A stretch of 10,668 nt of DNA from an uncultured Phycisphaerales bacterium (GTDB lineage: Bacteria > Planctomycetota > Phycisphaerae > Phycisphaerales > UBA1924): positions 1 through 10,668 of the forward strand of contig CALAFV010000492.1 of the NCBI GenBank assembly GCA_937891445.1, written 5' to 3'. A program made the translations under genes and the position numbers. Under the pieces are notes generated by a model that saw only the letters and a list, made by a program, of their open reading frames with translations, ran no database searches and had not been told where the DNA came from. Position 1 is the first letter of the stretch. The number at the start of each line of letters is the position of its first letter. Positions 7,008 through 10,668 of this stretch are shown in pieces.

Positions 7008-7117
7008 GGGAGGGGTCAGGACTGAGGACTGAGGACTTCGTTTTGAGTTTTGGAGGTTGGGCGTGCTTTCAAGCGCTTGTGACCAAGTCCTTCGTCCTCA
7101 GCCCTTCGTACCTTTTC
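7008..7117. repeat. fliF-fliG spacer: long inverted repeat built from GAGGACT units
   Basis: CTGAGGACTGAGGACTT at 7022-7038 is the inverted partner of AAGTCCTTCGTCCTCAG at 7085-7101, with 15 of 17 positions pairing. The left arm is a tandem of 7-base units (GGACTGA). The 46-base loop holds a perfect 10-base palindrome, CAAGCGCTTG, at 7070-7079. In the mRNA the stem would begin 16 bases after the fliF stop and end 14 bases before the fliG start. No run of T follows it on the transcribed strand, so it does not look like an intrinsic terminator. It could be an RNA-processing or stability stem, or a dispersed repeat element. Confidence 0.75.
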
Positions 7118-8887
7118 TCACGATTCCGTCGATACCCAGCGGTTGAACAGGGTCGCCGCGTGGGTGGGGTCCTTCTTGATGAGTTCGGAGACCTGCTCGA
7201 GCATCTTCTTGCTGCGGAGCGAGGAGTCGTCGATCTCGATACCTTCGATGGCGGTGTCGCCCTCGGCGGCTTCGCCGACGATGTCGAGGCTGGCGGCGAT
7301 CGGGGGTGGGATGCCGGTGAGTTCCTCGGGCGTGGGGAGCGGCTCGGGGCGGGCGGCCTTGCGGACCATCAGGACCATCATGCCCAGGGCGATGACCGCG
7401 AGGACGCTGAGGGCGACGGTCTTGATCAGGGCGCTGCCGGCGCGGACGCCGGTCCAGGAGGCGATCGTGCCCAGCGCGCCCGAGGCGCTGCCGAGGAGGC
7501 CGCCGCCGGCGGTGTCGGGGATGAGGCCGGAGCCCAGACCGGGGACGGCGACGGGGATCATCGAGACGACAACGGTGCCGGCGACGACGCCGCCGGAGGC
7601 GCCGTCGGGGCTTTCGGTCGCGGCGGTCTCGACGAGGGGTTGGAGGGCGCGGGTGAGGCGCTCTTCCTCGGCTTTCCAGGCCTCGAGGACTTCGGCTTCG
7701 GTGAGCGGGGCGTCGGCGTTGGCTCCCGCGCCGCCCGGCCCGCCCGCGGCGCGGCGCTGGCGGGCGAGTTGCTCCGCCCAGGTTCGTGGGACGCTGACGG
7801 TGGCGTTGATCTTGGTGGGGCGGCCCTTGGGGTCGAAGGTGACGTCGGTGCGGGTGCCGACGGCGTTTTCGAAGGTGGTCTCGGTGTGCTCCTCGCTCAG
7901 GCCGGTCGCGGGGCCGGCGGTGGAGCGGGAGATGTCCATCGCGGTGTTGGGGCGGACGCCGGGCTCGATGCCGGCGGTGGCGGTGGTCTGGGTGGTGGTG
8001 GAGGTGGTCTCGCTGGCGATGAGGGACTCGGTGCCCTGGCCGCGGGGAAGGACCTTGTGGGTGCGGCTCTCGCGGCGGGAGAGGTCCACCTGGGCGTTGA
8101 CGGTGACGATGACGCCGTCGATGTAGCGCAGGGCGTCGGCGAGTTTGTCCTGGACGCGCTGCTCGACCTTGATGACGTGCTCGAGGTAGGTCGAGGCGCC
8201 GGCGGCGAGGTCGTCCTCGGACTGGGCGCGGTAGCGGCGGCCCTTGGCGGAGTCGATGATGCGGACGTCGGCGGGGTCGAGGCCGGCGGTGGCGCCGGCG
8301 ACGAGGTCGGCGAGGGAGTTGACGGTCTCCTGCGAGAGCGTGACGCCGGGGCGGGTGTGGACGGTGACGTTGGCGGTGGGCTTGCGCGCGGCGGCGCCCA
8401 GGCCGCGGGGCTCGGGGGAGGAGATGAAGACGGAGGCGTGGTCGATGCCGGGGAAGTTGGAGACGACCAGGGCCAGTTCGTTCATCAGCGCCTGGGAGGC
8501 GAGTTGGTCGAGTTGGCTGCGGGGCATCATCCAGTGCTGCTTGTCGGCGAGGTTGCGGAAGAGGAGTTGGGTGTCGGAGGGGAGTTTGCGGCCCTGCTGG
8601 AGTTGGGCGAGGGCGGCGTGCTTGCTCTCGGCGGGGACCATGACCTTGCCGCCGCTATCGACGACGCGGATGCCGACGGACTGGAGGTAAGCGACGGCCT
8701 GGGTGCGCTCCTCGGGCGTGGAGCCGGGGAGGAGTTCGACCATCTCGGCGCGACCGGCGTAGAGGGAGACCAGCAGGAGGGTCATCGCCGCGACGACGGC
8801 GAGGGAGCCGATCGCCAGTTTCTGGCTGACGGTCAGGCGCGCGGCCTGCGTCTGGATCGTCGCGAAGATGCGGCGGAACTGGTCCAC
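7118..8887 (-). CDS. fliF: Flagellar MS-ring protein FliF
   Basis: FliF forms the MS ring in the inner membrane, the base on which the rod, export gate and switch are built. The 589-residue protein has the expected two membrane segments, at about 22-44 (KLAIGSLAVVAAMTLLLVSL) and 488-509. Between them lie the secretin-like ring modules, including NFPGIDHASVFISSPEP (144-160), TANVTVHTRPGVTLSQETVNSLADLVAGA and, later, VIVTVNAQVDLSRR. The cytoplasmic tail ends LISELIKKDP-like (VSELIKKDPTHAATLFNRWV), the FliG-binding motif. A Gly/Ala-rich stretch before the second membrane segment (about 446-475) is typical of low-complexity linkers. The start is a GTG with GGGAGG eight bases upstream, one of the few convincing ribosome sites in this cluster. 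It is preceded by a 212-base gap, so it could have its own regulation. Confidence 0.96.
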   Translation of the reverse strand: MDQFRRIFATIQTQAARLTVSQKLAIGSLAVVAAMTLLLVSLYAGRAEMVELLPGSTPEERTQAVAYLQSVGIRVVDSGGKVMVPAESKHAALAQLQQGRKLPSDTQLLFRNLADKQHWMMPRSQLDQLASQALMNELALVVSNFPGIDHASVFISSPEPRGLGAAARKPTANVTVHTRPGVTLSQETVNSLADLVAGATAGLDPADVRIIDSAKGRRYRAQSEDDLAAGASTYLEHVIKVEQRVQDKLADALRYIDGVIVTVNAQVDLSRRESRTHKVLPRGQGTESLIASETTSTTTQTTATAGIEPGVRPNTAMDISRSTAGPATGLSEEHTETTFENAVGTRTDVTFDPKGRPTKINATVSVPRTWAEQLARQRRAAGGPGGAGANADAPLTEAEVLEAWKAEEERLTRALQPLVETAATESPDGASGGVVAGTVVVSMIPVAVPGLGSGLIPDTAGGGLLGSASGALGTIASWTGVRAGSALIKTVALSVLAVIALGMMVLMVRKAARPEPLPTPEELTGIPPPIAASLDIVGEAAEGDTAIEGIEIDDSSLRSKKMLEQVSELIKKDPTHAATLFNRWVSTES

Positions 8888-9099
8888 GGGCGAGGCCTCC
8901 CTGCCTCGGTGCGTCGGCGGTCGCTCGACGCGGCGCGCTCCGCGCGCGGCGGTGAGCCGGCCCGGGACGGGCCGCTCAGGCCGTTACTTCGGCAGGGTCG
9001 GTTGGTGCGCTTGAAACGCGGGCTTCGCGCAAGAACTGCGGGCTCGCGGGCGATGTTTGCCGCTCGACTGGCCGCGGAGCGACGGGCCACCCTTCGGGG
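8888..9099. other. 212-base fliE-fliF gap with two hairpins, no gene seen
   Basis: No credible gene lies here. On the plus strand a hairpin at 8954-8977 has CGGCCC pairing with GGGCCG around a 5-base loop, plus GAG/CTC outside one bulged C. A second hairpin at 9010-9033 pairs CTTG with CAAG and CGCG with CGCG around GGCTT with a 3-base bulge. Neither is followed by a T-run on the transcribed strand. The last bases hold the fliF ribosome site (GGGAGG at 8901-8896 on the minus strand). I found no sigma-54 type element here. A promoter or an RNA-processing site is possible but not shown. Confidence 0.6.
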
Positions 9100-9408
9100 T
9101 CAGACGCGGATCTGCTTGATCTCCTCGTAGGCAGCCTGGACCTTGTTGCGCACGGCGAGGAGGGTCTTGAAGGCGAGGTCGGCCTTCTGGGTGGCGAGGA
9201 GGACGCCTTCGAGGTCGTCGCGCTTGCCGGTCTGGAGGTCCTCGATGGCGGTGGTGGCCTCCTGCTGGAGGCGGTTGACCTGCTCGAGGTTCTTCAGAAG
9301 AACATCCTTGAAAGACGGACCGCCGGGCTGGGGCTTGTCCTGGGGGCGCTGGATCGGCGTGTTGTGCACGCCGCCGGCGCCGCCGATGAGTCCAAGGGGA
9401 TCGGTCAT
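9100..9408 (-). CDS. fliE: Flagellar hook-basal body protein FliE
   Basis: FliE is a small exported protein that joins the MS ring and export gate to the base of the rod and is the first substrate to be assembled. The 102-residue product fits the family in length and pattern: FKDVLLKNLEQVNRLQQEA at 33-51, a GKRDDLEGVLLATQKADLAF stretch at 61-80 (family pattern: Gly, charged, Asp-Leu, then helix with KA), and the ending VRNKVQAAYEEIKQIRV, nearly the textbook C-terminus. The first 30 residues are Gly/Pro-rich and flexible. The ATG has a modest GGGAGAG eight bases upstream. A second ATG at 9413 is out of frame. It follows flgC after 23 bases, as in most flgB-flgC-fliE operons. Confidence 0.94.
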   Translation of the reverse strand: MTDPLGLIGGAGGVHNTPIQRPQDKPQPGGPSFKDVLLKNLEQVNRLQQEATTAIEDLQTGKRDDLEGVLLATQKADLAFKTLLAVRNKVQAAYEEIKQIRV

Positions 9409-9431
9409 GACATGCGCTCTCCCGGCAGGTC

Positions 9432-9863
9432 TTACGCGATGAGGCGCAGGGCCTGCGCGGTCATCTGCTTGATCGCCTCGGCGGCGGCGACGTTGGCCTC
9501 GTAGGCGCGAGCCGCCTCGATGGCGTTGATCTGTTCGACGACGGGGTTCACGTTGGTCGCGGCGACGTAGCCCTTGTAGGGACCGTCCTTGTAGGCGTAC
9601 GGGCTGTCGGGGTCGTACTCGCGGGGCTGGGCCGGAGTGGGATCAAGGGTGATGGAGGCGACGTGGACGCCCAGCCCCCTCCCCCGCGCCACCTTGGCCG
9701 CGGGATCGCCGGGGGCCAAAGCCGCGATGCGGCGCTGGTACGGAGCGACGTTGCCGCTGGCGTCCAGAAGGGTGTTCTGGTTGGCGATGTTGGCGGCGAT
9801 GACCTCCAGGCGGGTCCGCTGGGCGATCATGCCGGAGGTGGAGATGTCGAGAGCGCCGTACAT
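9432..9863 (-). CDS. flgC: Flagellar proximal rod protein FlgC
   Basis: FlgC is one of the proximal rod proteins that carry torque from the MS ring through the periplasm. The 143-residue length is normal. The N-terminus MYGALDISTSGMIAQRTRLEV, with ANIANQNT at 24-31, is the rod/hook family signature. The C-terminal helix begins GYVAATNVNPVVEQ (98-111) and continues INAIEAARAYEANVAAAEA, both close to FlgC from many phyla. The middle part (about 45-97) holds the variable beta region with YDPDSP. The ATG is preceded by TTCCTCCCCCA, without a Shine-Dalgarno match. It lies 49 bases after flgB, and the spacer is mostly a short repeat. Confidence 0.95.
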   Translation of the reverse strand: MYGALDISTSGMIAQRTRLEVIAANIANQNTLLDASGNVAPYQRRIAALAPGDPAAKVARGRGLGVHVASITLDPTPAQPREYDPDSPYAYKDGPYKGYVAATNVNPVVEQINAIEAARAYEANVAAAEAIKQMTAQALRLIA

Positions 9864-9870
9864 TGGGGGA

Positions 9871-9905
9871 GGAAACAGGAACGGGAAACAGCAAGCAGGA
9901 AACAG
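9871..9905. repeat. Three copies of GGAAACAG in the flgB-flgC spacer
   Basis: The 8-base unit GGAAACAG starts at 9871, 9884 and 9898, with 5-6 other bases between copies. It fills most of the 49-base gap between the flgB stop and the flgC start. On the mRNA strand this gives a C/U-rich leader (CUGUUUCC units) running up to the flgC ATG. Confidence 0.8.
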
Positions 9906-9912
9906 AAAATGG

Positions 9913-10356
9913 TCAGATCACTCGCTCGGCGACGGCCGAGTTGAGGAGTTGGTAGCGGGACCTCAGCAAGTCGCTTGCCACTCGGAAGGCGGCGGCGTTC
10001 TCCACCAGATCCTGCATCGTGCGCTCGAGGTCGCGGTTGTTGCGGTCGTGGAAGAGGATGTTTGCGCTGGGGGTGCGCGGACTTAGCCGCAGGGCGCCGT
10101 CGGGGGCGACCTCGACCTCCGGGTTCCGGCCCATCTGAAGCGGGGCGCCGGGGGCCGTGCGGCCGGCACGGCGGGCCTCCACGGCCTCGCGAAGGGACTT
10201 CTGGAAGGCCGGGACGGAGACGTCCAGAGGACGGAAGTCGGGGGTGCTCAGGTTGGCGATGTTGTGCGCGATGAGACGCTGACGCTGGGCCGCGAAGCGC
10301 ATGGTGGCCTCGAGGACGGGAATGGCGCCGGCGTTAGTCAGGTCGGAGATGAACAC
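9913..10356 (-). CDS. flgB: Flagellar proximal rod protein FlgB
   Basis: FlgB forms the innermost part of the proximal rod with FlgC, FlgF and FliE and is exported through the flagellar type III gate. From the GTG at 10356-10354 the product has 147 residues and begins FISDLTNAGAIPVLEATMRF. The family signature HNIANLSTPDF is at 31-41. Near the C-terminus HDRNNRDLERTMQDLVENA (103-121) and RYQLLNSAV fit the usual FlgB ending. The frame is open for another 36 codons upstream, but those translate a spacer repeat and resemble no FlgB. The GTG has no Shine-Dalgarno match (CTCTCCTCCC before it). A sigma-54-like promoter ends just in front of it, so the transcript may be nearly leaderless. It is the first structural gene of the cluster and follows a regulator gene. 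Confidence 0.93.
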   Translation of the reverse strand: MFISDLTNAGAIPVLEATMRFAAQRQRLIAHNIANLSTPDFRPLDVSVPAFQKSLREAVEARRAGRTAPGAPLQMGRNPEVEVAPDGALRLSPRTPSANILFHDRNNRDLERTMQDLVENAAAFRVASDLLRSRYQLLNSAVAERVI

Positions 10357-10369
10357 GGGAGGAGAGGGA

Positions 10370-10385
10370 GCAAAGGAGGGGCCAG
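10370..10385 (-). promoter_or_regulatory. Candidate sigma-54 (-24/-12) promoter of flgB
   Basis: On the minus strand the sequence CTGGCCCCTCCTTTGC, followed by T, matches the sigma-54 pattern YTGGCACGN4TTGCW. TGGC (10384-10381) and TTGC (10373-10370) are separated by exactly the required seven bases, and the flanking Y and W are present. Two consensus positions (A and G of TGGCACG) are C. Transcription would start near 10358, two bases before the flgB GTG. The gene directly upstream encodes a regulator of the sigma-54 activator family, which fits. The region is pyrimidine-rich, so a chance match cannot be ruled out. Confidence 0.5.
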
Positions 10386-10391
10386 GGGGAC

Positions 10392-10420
10392 AGTGGAAAG
10401 TGGAGAGCGGAAAAGTGGAA
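10392..10420. repeat. Four AGTGGAA-type units upstream of flgB
   Basis: Units AGTGGAA, AGTGGAG, AGCGGAA and (after one extra A) AGTGGAA run from 10392 to 10420 in the 71-base gap between the regulator stop and the flgB start. They lie just upstream of the candidate -24 element. Their closeness to the promoter raises the possibility of an activator site, but every other spacer here has a comparable repeat, so a non-regulatory origin is more likely. Confidence 0.7.
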
Positions 10421-10427
10421 ATGGGAT

Positions 10428-10668
10428 CTAGAGGGACGGCTCGACGAGTTTGGCTTCCTTCCACTTCTTGAGTTTGAGGCCGAGGGTCCGGACGCCGATG
10501 CCGAGGGCCTGGGCGGCGCGCTGGCGGTGGCCGCGGAACTGGTGGAGGGTGAGGACGATCGCCTCTCGCTCGATCTCCTCCAGTTGGCGGCCCAGGACGG
10601 GGATGAGGCCGGGGGCGCCCGAGGAGCCGCCGCCGGCGCCCGCCACGCCGGCCGGGGCCTTGGCCTCG
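10428..10668 (-). CDS. C-terminal end of an NtrC-family (sigma-54-dependent) regulator, partial
   Basis: Only the last 79 codons are in the window, and the gene continues past the right edge. After a Gly/Ala/Pro-rich linker, LEEIEREAIVLTLHQFRGHR leads into QRAAQALGIGVRTLGLKLKKW. This is the Fis-type helix-turn-helix that ends NtrC/AtoC/FlrC-type activators (pattern EREAI-x5-L, aA-x2-LGI-x2-RTL-x2-KL). These proteins bind enhancers and use an AAA+ domain to open sigma-54 promoters. The receiver and AAA+ domains would lie outside the window, so neither a phosphorylation site nor the sigma-54-contact GAFTGA loop can be checked. Standing directly upstream of flgB, it is probably the flagellar activator (FlrC/FleR-like). 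That role is inferred from context and from the nearby sigma-54-like site. Confidence 0.85.
   Translation of the reverse strand, partial: EAKAPAGVAGAGGGSSGAPGLIPVLGRQLEEIEREAIVLTLHQFRGHRQRAAQALGIGVRTLGLKLKKWKEAKLVEPSL

Noticed and set aside
8954..8977. GC-rich hairpin considered as a rho-independent terminator after fliE
   Set aside because: No T-run follows on the transcribed strand, and the operon order continues into fliF.
8833..9090. 85-codon Arg/Ala/Ser-rich frame across the fliE-fliF gap
   Set aside because: It overlaps the FliF N-terminus in another frame, has shadow-like composition, and has no ribosome site.
7043..9130. Very long open frame on the plus strand (695 codons) opposite fliF, fliE and the gap
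   Set aside because: It is antisense to clearly recognised FliF. Its translation is Gly/Asp/Val-rich with no family pattern, as expected from a GC-rich gene's opposite strand. The same holds for plus-strand frames at 1767-3002, 4053-5090, 5808-7025 and 493-1455.
10357..10464. 36-codon N-terminal extension of FlgB
   Set aside because: The extra residues translate the AGTGGAA repeat and spacer and match no FlgB. The GTG at 10356 gives the usual FlgB N-terminus.

Overview
The window is a GC-rich stretch of bacterial chromosome whose genes all lie on the minus strand. In transcription order (right to left) they are: the 3' end of an NtrC-type, sigma-54-dependent regulator gene, then flgB, flgC, fliE, fliF, fliG, fliH, fliI, fliJ, a motE/COG3334-like gene, fliK, flgD, and the first codons of another gene that overlaps the flgD stop. 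This is the classical flagellar basal-body, C-ring and type III export gene order. The long open frames on the plus strand are shadows produced by the high GC content.

Organism: an inference only. The high GC, the shared gene order, a sigma-54-type regulator next to flgB, and gene spacers filled with short purine-rich tandem repeats (units such as GGCACGGA, CACGGAGA, GAGGACT) remind me most of a planctomycete, perhaps Phycisphaerae-like. Other phyla of the same kind are not excluded.

Layout. 10357-10668: regulator tail with a Fis-type helix-turn-helix, a four-unit repeat, and a well-spaced sigma-54 promoter candidate ending about two bases before the flgB GTG. 9100-10356: proximal rod genes flgB and flgC and the MS-ring/rod adaptor fliE. 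8888-9099: a 212-base gap with two hairpins and no gene. 5967-8887: fliF (MS ring) and fliG (rotor/switch). 3137-5857: fliH, fliI and fliJ (export ATPase complex). 2886-3136: a 251-base gap bounded by 15-base perfect inverted repeats. 1-2885: motE-like gene, fliK (hook-length ruler), flgD (hook cap) and the next gene.

The genes work together as an assembly line. FliF and FliG form the ring platform, FliH, FliI and FliJ feed the export gate, FliE, FlgB and FlgC are exported to build the proximal rod, FlgD caps the growing hook, and FliK sets hook length and switches export specificity. The MotE-like protein probably serves the stator or an associated periplasmic structure. The genes are ordinary flagellar genes. 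The less ordinary part is between them: repeat-filled spacers, three of them with inverted-repeat arms, pyrimidine-rich start contexts without a Shine-Dalgarno sequence, a possible near-leaderless sigma-54 transcript, and two homopolymer tracts around the motE-fliK junction.
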